A program made the translations under genes and the position numbers. 64,000 nucleotides of DNA from Cladopsammia gracilis. Lineage: Eukaryota > Cnidaria > Anthozoa > Scleractinia > Dendrophylliidae. Numbering within the stretch: the first letter of the stretch is position 1; each line of letters begins with the position of its first letter. The stretch covers positions 62,001 to 126,000 of the forward strand of contig JAJGOT010000123.1 in the NCBI GenBank assembly GCA_022457155.1. The letters are read 5' to 3'. This document shows positions 1 to 12,800 of this stretch, piece after piece. The notes below the pieces were generated by a model. It was not told the origin of the DNA and searched no databases. It was given only the letters and a program-made list of their open reading frames with translations.

Positions 1-661
1 CTCTTGGTCCCTGACAGACTATCATTCATACAACTCTACCTCAAGTGTACATGAGTGACGATTACCTAGCTCTTTATGCGGACATTTGTATCTGTCCCTT
101 TGGAGTCCATATCCAACTTCAATAACCCAGGTCAAACAAATCGTCAGTACTGGCAAGATATTATACAGCATTTATTTTAATATATAGCGCCAATCATTTT
201 TTAACGTTTGCACTGATTAAAGTTTGCTGCCCAGCCTTATAAGAATAAAAGGGGAGTTTGTACCAACTGGTACTAGCTACTGGCCGGAAGCACTGATTGC
301 GCAATTTTTCCAAAACGATTGCTGCAGGTGATTGTCGCAATGAATCGATAGTTACTCTTGGGAGATTCAACAGAGAGGATGTATGATCCGTGTTTAAAAG
401 TACCTTACTATTATTATAATTATAATATATAATTTTAATTATTATTTATTATTGACATTGTTATAAAATTTGCATTCGAATTTAAACGTTGATCATAACA
501 TGTACCGATTAATAAAATATTTATCCTGTGAACTTGTTTTTTTTATTTTCATGGCCTTTCTTTTCACCCTATTTCCCAACCAGAAAACCTGTTTACAGGC
601 TATGAAATATACTTTACTTCTAGTAATCTGTGACTGCACATCACATCATCTAGGACAAAAC

Positions 662-742
662 CCTAGCCTTCGCGCGCCCAGACGTCTCCTTACTTTGCTT
701 TACGCGGAAAAAAGAAATCGGAGATGTCTGCGCGCAGGCTAG
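662..742. repeat. Short fold-back (MITE-like) element, TAGCCT ends
   Basis: The two ends are inverted copies of each other (TAGCCT near 662 and AGGCTA near 740, with inner arms around CGCGC and AGAC.TCTCC). The ends resemble the TAGCCTG fold-back family seen at 7224, 11910 and 43421, but no clear target duplication is visible here. Confidence 0.5.
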
Positions 743-2136
743 CGAAACTCCCGCGAAACCAGTAAGCGGCGAATCCTGCGAGTAGCGTTCCATAGAGGGT
801 CTGTGTTCTCCTTACCCGGTGTTTTTTGTTGGCATGAATACTGTAATTAAAAAAGGTGGAACGAACGGTTGCTTCGCTCCTGTGTTTTTTTTTGGGGGGG
901 AGGTTTTGCACTCGCCACTCGTAGAAACAGAGCTGCCAATAAAGCTATTCAAGGTCATGGAAAGTGGTGTGATGTTGGAGTGCGCGCGTCATTGTAGGAT
1001 ATCAAGTTTCTAAACCAAATAAAAGGAAGTTATAAAAAGCAAGACACTCTAGTGTACCAGAGGTTATCAATGTTCTTATCATGGTAACAGGGACCTTACG
1101 CAACGAGGACGGCAACGCCATGGAAAACGTCACTTGAAAAAAGGTTCGCGCTATTTTAAACTACTTTGCAATTGTTCCAATTTGTTTAATTTGTCTGATG
1201 TGACTGGATTTTCCAGGAGCTAAATTTGTAGGGTCAGCCTTTAAGTTCAAACAAAGAAAGGAAAATTAACCGTCGTGTGTTCACGTTCTCCACGAAACCT
1301 ATAATTTGATGATTTGACGTTATTGTTTTGCAGGGAAAGGAGCACGTGCTCCTATTAGGGAGATTAAGCAACCCACGACGCCGACGGCAGCGAGAACGGC
1401 ACAAAACAATAAGGTTTAATGAGCGAAAACAATGCATCTGCACGTGCGTTTTACATTTTGGTGCATTTCTTTGTCGTTCCCTGCAAAACAACACGGTCAA
1501 ATGACAAATATTATAGAGGAACGAAAATAACAGAACTGTAATTGCTGCTTATTTTAAGTTTAACAAAAATAATAATAAAAAGCAAGAATTGTAAGGCAAC
1601 CATATATTATAAATGTTTATATTTAGTTTATGATAATATTAATAATTAAGGGGATCTCCCTAGAAAAGCTCAACCGAGCTTGCAGATATCTCCTGCTAGA
1701 TAGTGGCTGTGTTTTCACGAGGCGGTTTTTCTCGCTTAACATTCCTGTAGGTAATTTGTTTACTGACCGCGTTAAGCTGCTTAAAAAATTTATGCGTTTT
1801 CACGGACAGAACTTTATTCATTTTTCTTATACCATGCGCGATATATTTTCTTTTGTTAAAACAATAGAAAATTAGAACACAAAAGAACGACAATACAATG
1901 CCCTTCTTTGTTGTTTAATTGCCGACAAGCTTAAGCGACCTGGTTTGGTGGCTTAAATTTAATGAGAATTCTATTGTAGTTCGCCGACTCGCTTAACTTT
2001 AAGCGAGTTGGACAAGCAACTGTTTTCACGAGATTTCCGACTATCACTCGCTCAGCGACTTGAAAAATCGCTCGTGAAAACACGGCCAGTGTAACAGATT
2101 TAACACACTGTATAAACAAATATGTGGCAAATAAAA

Positions 2137-2190
<54 letters not shown>
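2137..2190. repeat. (GATT)n microsatellite
   Basis: About 13 perfect copies of the tetranucleotide GATT in a row. It lies in non-coding sequence. Confidence 0.95.
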
Positions 2191-5100
2191 GGGCACATGC
2201 GCAAGTTTCTCGAATCGAAACTTAAGAAATGTTTAGCCTAAATTTTTAAAGTTAAAGTTTGAATTTCAAAAATGGGGTCGAGTTTCTTCGTTTTCCACCG
2301 TGACCGCCGCCACTAGTCAAAGCTTTGCCGGGACGCGAGAAAAAAAACTCGGACAAAAACGTTTTGCTGATGTCAAGGCCGCTTGGTAGTCTTGGCCGGA
2401 GTAGGCTGTGCGAGCTACAATAAACTAAGCACTTTTATGTTGCGTGAGCGCGAAAAGCGAGCAATAAACGCGGAGTGGATGTGACTCGCGTTCCGCGCTC
2501 GCCCACCAGCAAAGCGCCTGTTGTACACACTCGCCTTCTCATACGTTTTTCTCGGCGGGTGAATTATAAAGGGCCGCTGGGTAGCGAGCAGGCATCCTCG
2601 CTCCCTCGCTTGAATTTCACTCTCGTCTTTGATTAGCTCGTCCACTCGACTTTTCAACAACGGACAGATATACTCTGTATACTAGCAGTCTACGCCAAAC
2701 CCAAAGATTACAACCTGCTCGTAGGTACTTAAATGGGCTAAATTTGTTGGTGACGAGTTCAGGCGTGTCTGGCGCCTAGAGAACAGCTAAGGGCGTGAAA
2801 ACGGCTGATTTTCCTTGCTTTCGAAGGATTGCAGACTTTGGACTTTGAATTTCGAACTTGTCAGACTTTCGACTTTATACTCATAAGGACACAAGGCTAT
2901 CAGCGGCCTCAACTCACGAAATTCTGAAGTCTAACTTTTGTATTCTCAGCAGGGTAACGTTGTCTTCTTTTTCGATCAACTGTTTACCGCAGGTACAATT
3001 TAATAGTTTTTAAAGAAGTCCATGGTTATACAAATGTGTTTCTGAAGACAACAAATTGCTGAGTTCTGATCGGTTGAGAACTTTCTCTTGGCGAATGAAA
3101 GGCACGTTTCATCGCAAAGCTGCGAGTTTGCGGGCTAAGTTTCCGAGCTTAACATGCTGTTGGTAAGTACACCGAGCCAATTCGTTCAGTGCGTGTTTCG
3201 TAACAGACTGCAAGTTAAGTCTACACTTGAAACAAATTCTCTGACACTTGGGTAAAGCTAGCCTGCTTGTAGAGAGTCAGTTGTTGACGACGTTTATATC
3301 TTGTTGACGGAATTCGAACGCTTGCCCAATATAGCCGGGCTAAGAATAACTGGCCCAAGGGTCCATTTTTTTAGAACGCATAGCAGAGTACAATGTAAAG
3401 TGCGAATGAAACATCATCCTTTGCATTGAAGCCGGCTTATAATCTTTTACACTTAACTTGTCTGTAGTGAACACTGGTGAAAGCTGCAGATAAGAAAGCC
3501 TTGAAATAAAGTTTACATTAAACATGATTATGGGAAATTTCAGTTTGAATGATATTCGCCCATTGCTATTTTAACTATATGACTAAACAGTACATTGACA
3601 AACGCTGTTGTGATTGGCGACATATATTTTGATATTGTGAGAAAAGTCCCTTTCCTGCTAAGAATAAAAACAGTTGTTGAAGAGATATAAATATTTCAGC
3701 TATAGTTTCGTATTTTTTTGGCAAAGAGAAAGTTTCATTCATCTTTTAGAAGCATCCCAAGCAACTTGCCTGTGAGCAAGCTCCCTTGGGTAGCCTGTGC
3801 AACTGTTTTTTTTTCCCCAAGGAACCAGTTTTTGGCATAAGTACTGTATTTGTCATCTCTTTAATTAGATTTATATGAAATCTGCTGAATTGGCTTAAAC
3901 TCAAAAGCTATCAAAAAGCCCAAAAGCACTTTAATATCGTTCCGCTCAGTCATTGTTTTCGGCGTTCACAATTCTCAGCTGTGATATTCTGTATTTTGTG
4001 AATTTGTTCACGTGCACGATTTTGATCCAAAACGTCCATTTTTTTTGCGTTCTAGGCCCGCAATTTATAATCATTATGATTCACAAGGATAAGTGTCCGC
4101 TTACAGGAGGTGTCCGCTTACGGGAGGTTATATAATGCACCCGTATATGTCTTTTAAAGCTTTTACGGCCACTTGTAATTGTATCATCCATCACCGGGTT
4201 GTTGGATGTTTCACCGCTCGCGAATTATCGCGCGCGCCAACAAAAAAAAAACGGGGGCTAGGTGTCCACCTTATTAGGGAGGTGTCCGTTAGTGGAGGTT
4301 CGACTGTATTTGTTTTGTTTTGGCAGTTTTCTGTAATAATATTTTGAAAAGATTATTGCAGCTTGAACGGAAACCAAAGCGCCGGGGGAATGGAAATTCG
4401 GCGATATAAAACTTTCGTTGTCCCCTTTTAGTTTCAAAATCATTTAACGGCACCACCGATCAGGCACACTGATCGATCTCTTGTCTCGAAGCACCGCGCT
4501 GTCGCATTTCTGCTCGGTTTGTGAACATTATTCAATTCAAGGTAAGCTGCTGTTTTTGTGCCTTTCTTTGGCTACATACAGTTATCCATGGGAGTAAGCA
4601 TAAAGATGTTTCATTTTCCACAAAACGTTGCCGAATTTGTCTTAAATGTCGTCGCTTTTTCACCAAATGTTCGTTAGAGGTTGTTGCTCGTAGTTCTGAT
4701 AGTATTTCTTTGAAAATTATATCAAACCAGTCTCTGAGAATTTTGTTTTATGCCGGTCGGAATACAAATTGTCGCCGATTTCGATTTCTTGGAAATATCG
4801 GTAAATATCCATAAATATCGATATTCAAGTCTGTCGGGTAGAATCAGTACTGGGTAGGCCAGTGATGGGCGTTTTTAGCCCTTTTTAATAGGTAGGTTTT
4901 AAGACGAATTGTTGAGTGAGTGAACTACACGAGCGCCTTGATTGGCCATACCTCTGTGATAGTAAATTATTGCGACTGCTTACATGAATTTGTTTTCCGC
5001 GAAGCTATGTTTTGGTGACTATCGATGGACTTGTTTTCCGGCACAGCTTTTCTGATCTTCCAACTTCATTTTGTCATAATTCTATGAAGGTGAGGAAAAC

Positions 5101-5412
5101 GTTTCTAATATTCCCTTTTTCGATCCGAGAACAAACTCGGTTCGCGATCGAATCTACTTGACTTCCGGGTACGTGATTTTGTCGGCTAGGTCATGGGGAT
5201 TTCAAAACCGTGCTGAAAGTAAAACAAAGTTCCTTTTCTTGGAAACGAAATGCTCCAAAACACCTCCGTTTTTATGGACCTCGACTTTATCTTGGTCCAT
5301 GAAAACGCAAAAAGAAAGAACGGAGTCAATATCCAGCCATCTTGACCTAACAAGCTTGGCCAATAAACGATTTATTATAGCCAAAATAATTTATTTTCTT
5401 GCAGGAACACAG

Positions 5413-5556
5413 CTAGGCTCGATTTCCAGCTGTTCAGTGTACGCTCGCGTTCCTTCGCGCACACCACAACCTCGTTCCCTGGGTTTTTCCCTTTTAAAAT
5501 TTGGAGGGGCCAACGAGGTTGCGCACACCACTCAAACGGCTGAAAATCGAGCCTAG
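5413..5556. repeat. Fold-back element, CTAGGCTCGA ends
   Basis: The left end CTAGGCTCGATTT and the right end AAATCGAGCCTAG are inverted repeats about 144 bp apart. No coding content. Probably a MITE. Confidence 0.6.
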
Positions 5557-7223
5557 AACAAACACAGCTGGCAATCGAGATGGAGTTATCTTCCCGCTCG
5601 GCCGGGTAGACAATCAGAGCGGAGGGTTTGCTTCATTTCACAGAGTCAGCCCAGGGGTAATAAGCTCCTGACCAGCCGTATGAGTCAGTCTATGTTATTA
5701 GTCTTATCAGGGGACGTACTTTCACTTTTGGAACCATAACAAAAAAAATGCGCTTATCAATCAGCTAATAGACTCTTGTGGGTTGTTGGACTTCCTTAGG
5801 CTACATTATTCAATTAGAGCTTTTAAAACCATGTGTTACTGAGATTAGATAAACATAAAACCGTGTCTTTCACGGAAGCTCTCTACTTTTTGCATCGTAG
5901 AGAGGCAAGTTGCGCGCGTGTAACATGTAATCTGCAACTTGTCTCGCAAGCCCCGACACAGCCAACAGCCAAAGAGACGTGGCAGGGGGTGGAGGGGGCG
6001 TTAACTGTGAAACCTCTATTTAGTTGTCATCTGAGATCTCAAAATGGTGGCTTAATGGATGTAAACTGATTAGTGAAATTAAAAAATACATAATTATTTG
6101 ATAAGCCCTCTGTAGTACCGAAAACAGATGGCCTGCATGCAAAGCAGGCGCCGGTTACTTTATAGGGCAAAATTAATTTAGCTCCATAAATAAGCCAGCG
6201 CCTGCTATGTATGCCCGGTATGGATGCAGGCAAGAAAACAGATCACAAGCCGAGGTCCCGCTCCAGTAGTTTCCCGCCACACCGACAAATTGTTCTGCTC
6301 ATTCTTCCTATGTATTCAAAAACGAGGTGGCATTTTTATATCGCAATAAGGACAATAAGACGTTTCCAGTGTATAATTAAACTAGCTTAGTCTCCAATTG
6401 GTGAAATTTGTAGATTGATATTCGTATGTTATTCTAGACCATTCTATAGTGATCACAGACCAAAAAGGTTGGATTAGAAAGACACTGGAGACAGTACAGA
6501 ATGACATGCCTTTTTGTGTGATACTATAAACACGTTTGAAACACGTGTCCGTGGCGTGCAGTTTTAAGTTGAAATGCAGCTGATGGCTGGCTTGATGACC
6601 TTGACGCATCCGCCGCAAATTTTGATTAATTTTGAGAACAAAGAAAGCCCAGTTTGTAGTCTAAACAGGATCGAACAATCTATTCATGTTTGACTTCGTC
6701 TGTTGTCATATGTTGAATTAGAGACGACAACGATGCATTTGTCTAGTGAGTGGCCTTTCATACGCCTCGCAGGCGCCGGTGTGTTACACGCTGGCGCCTC
6801 AGTATGCAGGCTGCGTTGGAGTTGTTTATTATGTAAATGGTGTTTGATGTTTACAATGAATTCGAAAGGGGAAGAAGAGGTTGAAAAGGAAAGAGATTAA
6901 TGTCGCCCACAGTCATGTGCGTATGTCGTGTGAGAGCAGAATTAAAACAAAAACAAAAAAACGTCTGCTCTCACAGGCTAGTGCTTACCAGCCCCGGGAC
7001 TCAACTTTTTTGGCACTGGCCTTTGTTGTTTAAAAGGTGGATAACGCTATGCACCGGATAAATCAATATCCAGTGGATAAACGTTGACAAATCAATTGCG
7101 TAATTCGCTGGGTTTGTCAATGATCTCTTAGCCTGCGCGCAGACGTATCCGATTTCCATTTCCGCTGAACAAGGGTAACGCGGACTCTGGGAACGAGATT
7201 GGCCAATTTCGATATATTAAAAT

Positions 7224-7389
7224 TAGCCTGCGTGGCAGGCGTTCTAAAGGGAAGGGGAAGCGGGGAAATTCGGGCGCGCGAGAACGCGAAGGGCGCGCGA
7301 GGGAGGAAAAAATCGCGCGCCCTTCGCGTTCTCGCGCACCCGAATTTTCCCCCTTCCCCTTCCCCTCAGAACGCCTGCCACGCAGGCTA
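7224..7389. mobile_element. Fold-back MITE, TAGCCTGCG ends, 9-bp target duplication
   Basis: A 166-bp near-perfect inverted repeat, starting TAGCCTGCGTGGCAGGCG and ending with its complement. The 9-bp direct repeat TATTAAAAT flanks it on both sides (7215-7223 and 7390-7398). A 9-bp duplication with long inverted arms is typical of Mutator-like non-autonomous elements; the superfamily assignment is an inference. The arms contain a GC-rich stretch with many GCGCG steps. Confidence 0.8.
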
Positions 7390-7649
7390 TATTAAAATTC
7401 TAACTTGACTCCGAGGTTTAGGGGAATAAAACAAAGGAAATTAATTATTCATCTTTGAACCTGATCATTTATTTTGCAGTTTTATTCCCCTAAGCCTGGG
7501 CATCAAGGACTCATCAAGGGATATTAGTGTCATGATGGGGACCACAATGGACACAAAGCCGTTTATAGTCTAATACTGTATATACACGCAGTTCTACAAT
7601 AATTTACGTTAACGGCATTTTTATTCCGTTCTACCAGTTTACGCAGCTA

Positions 7650-7885
7650 GCTATCAATCTTGTAGCCAAGAACACAAGAAGTTCACGAAGACTAATCTAA
7701 GCAGCAACTGCTGTTGAAAGTAGAGGTGAGCACTTTTATTTAGAAGTCCGTTACAACTGGCTTTCTGTGCTGTACTTTCAGAAGAAGGCAGACGGAAAAT
7801 GTTACTTACTGAACCGTTTACTGAGTCAGGGTATATTAACAGAAATAAAATACACACTGCGGTTATAAACATGACTTGACGTTTC

Positions 7886-7916
<31 letters not shown>

Positions 7917-8820
7917 GGTTGGATATAACACAATAAAATTTAAATGCTATGGAGAAAGACTGGAACCTAATTTAAAAGAAATGACAATAAAGAAAAAGTT
8001 TCTCACTACCCACATTTTCATTTAAAGTTGGTTTTAAATCCTTAATCAATAATGCCTCAAAAACCAACACTTCCAAATTCCAATTAGATCTGGAAAGTGT
8101 CCACAATTAGTACACGCGTACTAAATACTTTGACTAATAAAACAAGGCTGACTGTACAACTGGGATTATATATTCTTTCCAATATTTCGTCAGGCACGGC
8201 CTGACTTCTTCAGGGTACTGATTATAGGCAACATCGTTACAATTCAAATAGAATATAAGGTTACAAGCAAAAACGTTACAAAATTCAAATAATACAAGAT
8301 AAGTAATGAAAGATGACATGTGCTAAAAATATAAAATAGGGGGGTTTTACAATTCCTCACGCTTATTGATACCCTTGGGTTCAAGTGTTTGACCCCGTTC
8401 TTTTAATAATCCCTCCCTTGCTTTGCGTGTAGCGTCACGAGATGAATGCATGAGGTTCCATGTCAGTGGGTGAATGGTTGTCGGAAAGAAAATGGTCTGA
8501 AACTGCAGTAGGTCTCGAGGTAGGGGTGGGTCTGTCAACTGGTCTTCGGTGTTCGTTAAATCTGTCTTTAAGTCGCCGTTTCGTTTCACCTATGTACTGT
8601 TTGTTACAACGTCGGCAGTGTACCATGTAGATGAGATTTTTAGAGTTACAGTCAATGTGATGTGTGATAGTTCTGGTTTCCCCAGTGACAGAAAATGAGT
8701 AGTTAGTACGTCCGTCAGTAATGTAGCTACAAGTGAGGCAGTTGCTTCGGCATTAAAAGGATCCCCTGGGCAGGTTGGTTTGTGTGTCGCTATTAGTACG
8801 TAGTTTGGATCTAACTAGTA
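7650..8820 (-). pseudogene. Penelope-like element fragment with GIY-YIG endonuclease end
   Basis: On the - strand this stretch encodes the C-terminal part of a Penelope-like retroelement protein. A Cys-rich linker is followed by a GIY-YIG nuclease core (QYIGETKRRLKDRFNEHR near 8560-8610), then a frame change and a stop near 8347. The left part (7650-8330) holds the 3' tail, with the MYVEAYET-like remnant near 7880. The reverse transcriptase half is missing. The reading frame is broken, so it is a dead copy. A second, inverted copy of the same region begins at about 8820. Confidence 0.75.
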
Positions 8821-9180
8821 TGTCGTTTAACTACGTACTAATACAGGGACCGCGCAGCAAGTTTTCGAGTGGGGGGGCTAAAGAAGAATGCGTGAAGGAA
8901 GTTTTTTTTTGTGGGGGGGGGGGGGGGGGGGGGCGCATGCTGGTGGATTTCTATTCAATTTCTCTAAAGTGACGGAGAATGCTATTATAACGATAAAACT
9001 ATTGATTTTTTTCCACATCTTGATGTTGCTATCGGGTCTGAAAATTTACCATCACTAAATTGAAATATCATAGATTGTTATGTTATACTACTGATATCAA
9101 CCTTTAATTACTATAAATAAGCCAGAAATCCAACGATTTTGCTTGAGCTGCCTTGAACTCAACGCTGTATAATTACTCAG

Positions 9181-9335
9181 CAATTATTGCACGAGGCTGA
9201 GTATGATATGAAGAGTTATGCAGATCGAGGGGGTTATCCGCCAAAGCCGAAGGCTGGAGCCCGGTGGATAACACCCTCCGAGATCTGTATATCTTCATAT
9301 CATACGAAAGCCGAGTTCAATAATTGTTTAATTAT
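9181..9335. repeat. Fold-back element inside the hAT copy
   Basis: The arms around GAGTATGATATGAAGA (about 9199) and its complement near 9293-9306 form a long imperfect hairpin, with an inner pair around GCAGATCGAGG and CTCCGAGATCTG. No coding content. It is nested within the hAT element. Confidence 0.55.
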
Positions 9336-9469
9336 TTATTCAAAATATTTACACGGCAAAACAAAACGGTAACTGAAAATAATTTAGTGAATGATATTAA
9401 AGTTACTGTACATCATTTACTCGAAAAGTGCCAAAATTACGCTTTCTGTTTGTGTTGCGGTCGGTAAAT

Positions 9470-9959
9470 TCGTTTGTCCGTTCTTTCTTTGTGTATGTTT
9501 AAAACTGTCAGGTTACTAAATTGTTCCTGGTTCATTCTTGAACGGAGCCATGTTTTTAGCCTCCGGGCAGTCGAAAAGGATCTTTCACCGGCTGCACTGG
9601 TTGCTGGATTTACGAGAATCAGCTTTTTTAACTTCTTTTATCATTTCCCGTTCTGGGTTGGGTAGCTCTTTAATTTTTAGTATGATGTCGTCAAAACAAA
9701 AATAATCACCATCCTTCAGCAGCACTTGTAAAATTTCCATCTGGGCGGTTAACACTGAAATATTAACATCATCGTTGTACAGTTTTTCCATAAACTTTAG
9801 CTCTTCGGATTTGTCCTGCGAATTGAGGGTCTTAATTAAGAGAGACTCCATCTTTGCAAACGTATCAAAGCTTGGCTGGTCAAACCGCTGGTCAATAGCG
9901 TTCATCATCAAGTCAATAGCTTCAAAGTATATTCGCCTGTAATAGTCTTGTGCGGTCAC
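9470..9959 (-). pseudogene. hAT transposase C-terminal remnant
   Basis: The open part (9585-9959, 124 residues on the - strand) begins with a YYRRIYFEAIDLMMN-like segment followed by RF, typical of the hAT family of the TTF/ZMYM kind. After a frameshift near 9620 another - strand frame continues with the hAT dimerisation signature, SAAGERSFSTARRLKTWLRS, up to about 9480. The frame break makes it a pseudogene. It lies inside the hAT ends at 8844 and 10183, which supports the call. The N-terminal BED finger and most of the catalytic part are absent. Confidence 0.75.
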
Positions 9960-10260
9960 AGAAGTATTTTACAATTGTAACGACTGTTTCATTCTGTCTA
10001 TTTATCTGCGCGTTTGTCTTTACCAGTAACTCTGGTCACTTTCGAATTAACGATTTTTTATAATTTTTCACTCCGTTACTTTTGTTAAATTATTTTTTGT
10101 TTAATTTATTTTTATTCTTGCAAAAAGTGGGGGGGCTAAAGCCCCCCCCCCCCCCCCCAACCCCTCCCTCTGCGCGGTCCCTGTTAATAGCGACACACAA
10201 ACCAACCTGCCCAGGGGATCCTTTAAACGTGCAAGCATAAGTACAGTAGAACCCCGCTAA

Positions 10261-10685
10261 CTCGAACTCGGATAACTCGAACTCCCCGCTAACTCGAACT
10301 CGGATAACTCGAACTCCCCGCTAACTCGAACTCGGATAACTCGAACTCCCCGCTAACTCAAACTCGGATAACTCGAACTCCCTGCTAACACGAACTCGGA
10401 TAACTCGAACTCCCCGCTAACTCGAACTCGGATAACTCGAACTCCCCGCTAACTCGAACTCGGATAACTCGAACTCCCCGCTAACTCGAACTCGGATAAC
10501 TCGAACTCCCCGCTAACACGAACTCGGATAACTCGAACTCCCCGCTAACTCGAACTCGGATAACTCGAACTCCCCGCTAACTCGAACTCGGATAACTCGA
10601 ACTCCCCGCTAACTCGAACTCGGATAACTCGAACTCCCCGCTAACTCAAACTCGGATAACTCGAACTCCCCGCTAACTCGAACTA
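10261..10685. repeat. 32-bp tandem array of the Tigger terminal motif
   Basis: About 13 copies of a 32-bp unit built from CTCGAACTCGGATAACTCG and the following ACTCCCCGCTAA. Copies differ by one or two bases. The unit is itself the inverted-repeat sequence of the surrounding element, so the array arose by expansion of the transposon end. Confidence 0.95.
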
Positions 10686-10794
10686 AAGTCGATTTCCCTT
10701 GGATTTGGTCCTATTTTGAGTCATTTTTACTCGGATAACTCGAACTCGGATAACTCGAATTCCCCGCTAACTCGAACTATTTTCCGTTTCCCTT

Positions 10795-11262
10795 GGCTTA
10801 AATCCCGAGGAGGGGAGGGGGGGGGGGGACTCCCATATATGAGCTATATAGGTATGTGCCGCTGTGAAGGGTATGGTTTTCGGGCAGTTTAGTCTGGGAT
10901 AGGGTATAGTAATCAGAGATTTTTGGTCTAGAATAGGGTATCATTTTCCGCGAAACTGTTCAGTTACGCGAATAATTTATAGTCTAGACAATGTTTACTG
11001 GCAAATGGCATTTAAAAATCGGTACGGCGGGCAGTACGGCATTTTTACTGACCCCTGTTAACTAATAACTGTAATAGTCTACGAGTTTCTGGAAAATAGC
11101 GAGTCTGGAATAGGTCTAGGATAGGGTAGGGTATTTCGGTGTTTAGTCTAGAATAGGGTTGCAAAATGCCTCTAAAATGGTCTAGTATAGGTTAAGGGTC
11201 TCAGAGTCCCAGCGGCATACCCCCACCCAAACATTTGCAGAGTACTCCCCCCCCCCCCCCGG
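10795..11262. repeat. Fold-back element with G-run and C-run ends
   Basis: The left end has a long G run followed by ACTCCCATAT, and the right end has AGAGTACT followed by a long C run and GGG. The ends are complementary. Interior repeats of 'tagggta' are visible. No coding content. Probably a MITE inserted into the Tigger-type element. Confidence 0.55.
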
Positions 11263-11822
11263 GCCTAAATTTACCCCGATAACTCGAACTCTGTTGTTCT
11301 GACTTCTTAAAATATAAGGCTGCTTGTTATCTTGTTGTAACTTCGGACAGATGACGTATTTAACACTCATTTCACGATCTTATCAGTCACCACCGGATGC
11401 CGGCGGTGTGTTTTGCCTCGGCAGTGAAAATAGCAGCCTTGTACCCTGGAGCAGGGGGCGGGAAGAAGAGAGACCCTGGGAACGAGGTTGTGAAAATAGG
11501 AAAAACGGACATGTTGTTTTGTAAGTTGGACTGTAGTAATACACTACAAACTTTGTTTACATTGCAAAAACATATACCAAAATGATAGTAACACTTGGCT
11601 CGAAGTCATAATCTTTGGCATTTTTTGTTACCATACGCAAATTGAGCGATGTTTATCACAGAAGTAGATAATAAAACTATGTTCACGCTATATATCGTCA
11701 CTATTATTAACTAGTGTATCCAAAAGATAGTCAAATTGCTGCGGTAAATTTGTTGTAACAATGCTGTTTTATCGTCTCGCTGGTATTACATAATTTTCTC
11801 TTTCTTTTTCTGAGGGGAAGCA

Positions 11823-12800
11823 AAGCATTCCAGCTAATAAGACTAATTTTGGTTTGTAATTTCCTGCAATGTCTGTAGAATATTGTTGAGTGAAGGACGC
11901 GTTCACCACTAGCCTGTTCCAGGCGTTCAGATAGTTGGGAAAGCGCGAATAGTTGGGGAAGGGCGTAAGAAAAGCGAGCGAAAAAATTGCGGGTTTTTCG
12001 CAAAAAATCGCAAGTTTTTCGCTCGCTTTTCTTCGCGCCTTCCCCAACTATTTGCGCTTTCCCCACTATCTGAACGCCTGGAACAGGCTAGTTCACCACG
12101 AGGAAGGTGTGAAAATTTAGGTTAATTGCTGTATGTTCGCGTCTCCCAAGCTCAGCTCAGGTTTCGCGTCCCCAAGCGCTCAGCTCAGCTCAGTCTCATC
12201 GACCCCTGTCGGAGCGATTTCAAAATAAATTTGTCTTTTATTCCGTACAATCTTCGAAAATCTTTGCCATTCAACGGTCCTATCACCATGCCTCGCAGTC
12301 CCCGCTCAACTCGTAGTAGTCTTCGACACTTCAGTTCCGATTTAGACTGGGACATGTTGGATCAAAATACTGTATTACAAATCTCGCAGCGAACACTGAG
12401 CTTGAAGCAGCATTCCAGCTAATAAGACTAATTTTGGTTTGTAATTTCCTGCAATGTCTGTAGAATATTGTTGAGTGAAGGACGCGTTCACCATGAGGAA
12501 GGTGTGAAAATTTAGGTTAATTACTGTGTGTTCGCGTCTCCCAAGCTCAGCTCAGGTTTCGCGTCCCCAAGCGCTCAGCTCAGCTCAGTCTCATCGACCC
12601 CTGTCGGAGTGATTTCAAAATAAATTTGTCTTTTATTCCGTACAATCTTCGAAAATCTTTGCCATTCAACGGTCCTATCACCATGCCTCGCAGTCCCCGC
12701 TCAACTCGTAGTAGTCTTCGACACTTCAGTTCCGATTTAGACTGGAACATGTTGGATCAAAATACTGTATTACAAATCTCGCAGCGAACACTGAGCTTGA
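11823..12800. repeat. Direct duplication of an about 390-bp segment
   Basis: The segment starting CATTCCAGCTAATAAGACTA occurs at about 11826 and again at 12413, with near identity through to the stretch ending TTGAAGCAGCA. The first copy carries a 181-bp MITE that the second copy lacks. Open frames in it (12126-12422 and 12626-12868, beginning MPRSPRSTRSS in the shared part) have no known domain and are probably chance. Confidence 0.85.
11910..12090. mobile_element. Fold-back MITE, TAGCCTGTTCC ends, 9-bp target duplication
   Basis: A 181-bp element with long inverted arms (TAGCCTGTTCCAGGCGTTCA and complement). It is flanked by the 9-bp direct repeat GTTCACCAC at 11901-11909 and 12091-12099. 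The paralogous copy of the surrounding DNA at about 12490 lacks the element and has a single GTTCACCA, which is an empty site within the same window. Confidence 0.9.

Larger units (their letters stand above)
1..7223. other. Non-coding, repeat-rich stretch; no gene supported
   Basis: No open frame here has a recognisable domain, a biased composition or a convincing set of splice sites, and the short open frames look random. What can be seen is a GATT microsatellite (2137-2190), fold-back elements (about 662-742 and 5413-5556), and several short 'gtgtccgctta' type repeats near 4090-4300 that look like the ends of a small DNA transposon. An exon of a gene lying outside the window cannot be excluded. 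Confidence 0.6.
8844..10183. mobile_element. hAT-type DNA transposon, decayed
   Basis: The ends are inverted repeats, CAGGGACCGCGCAG at 8844 and CTGCGCGGTCCCTG ending at 10183, which is the hAT style. Subterminal G and C runs (about 8912-8933 and 10142-10158) flank a - strand transposase remnant (9470-9959). The expected 8-bp duplication is imperfect: TACTAATA on the left, TTAATA on the right. Confidence 0.75.
8820..10243 (+). pseudogene. Inverted Penelope-like fragment, interrupted by a hAT element
   Basis: The last bases before 8844 and the bases after 10183 together continue the Penelope-like sequence found in the opposite direction at 8757-8820 (a coding segment reading LRTNSDTQTNLPRGSF). 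The copy is short, and is cut first by the hAT element and then by the Tigger-type element at 10244. The two inverted copies meet head to head near 8820. Confidence 0.6.

Noticed and set aside
5158..5556. 132-aa open frame as a gene
   Set aside because: It spans a fold-back element, has no recognisable domain, and no splice or promoter context supports it.
8912..8933. Functional G-quadruplex or telomere-like tract
   Set aside because: It is a homopolymer run at a hAT subterminal position, matched by a C run near the other end. Likely slippage, and its length is unreliable in assemblies.
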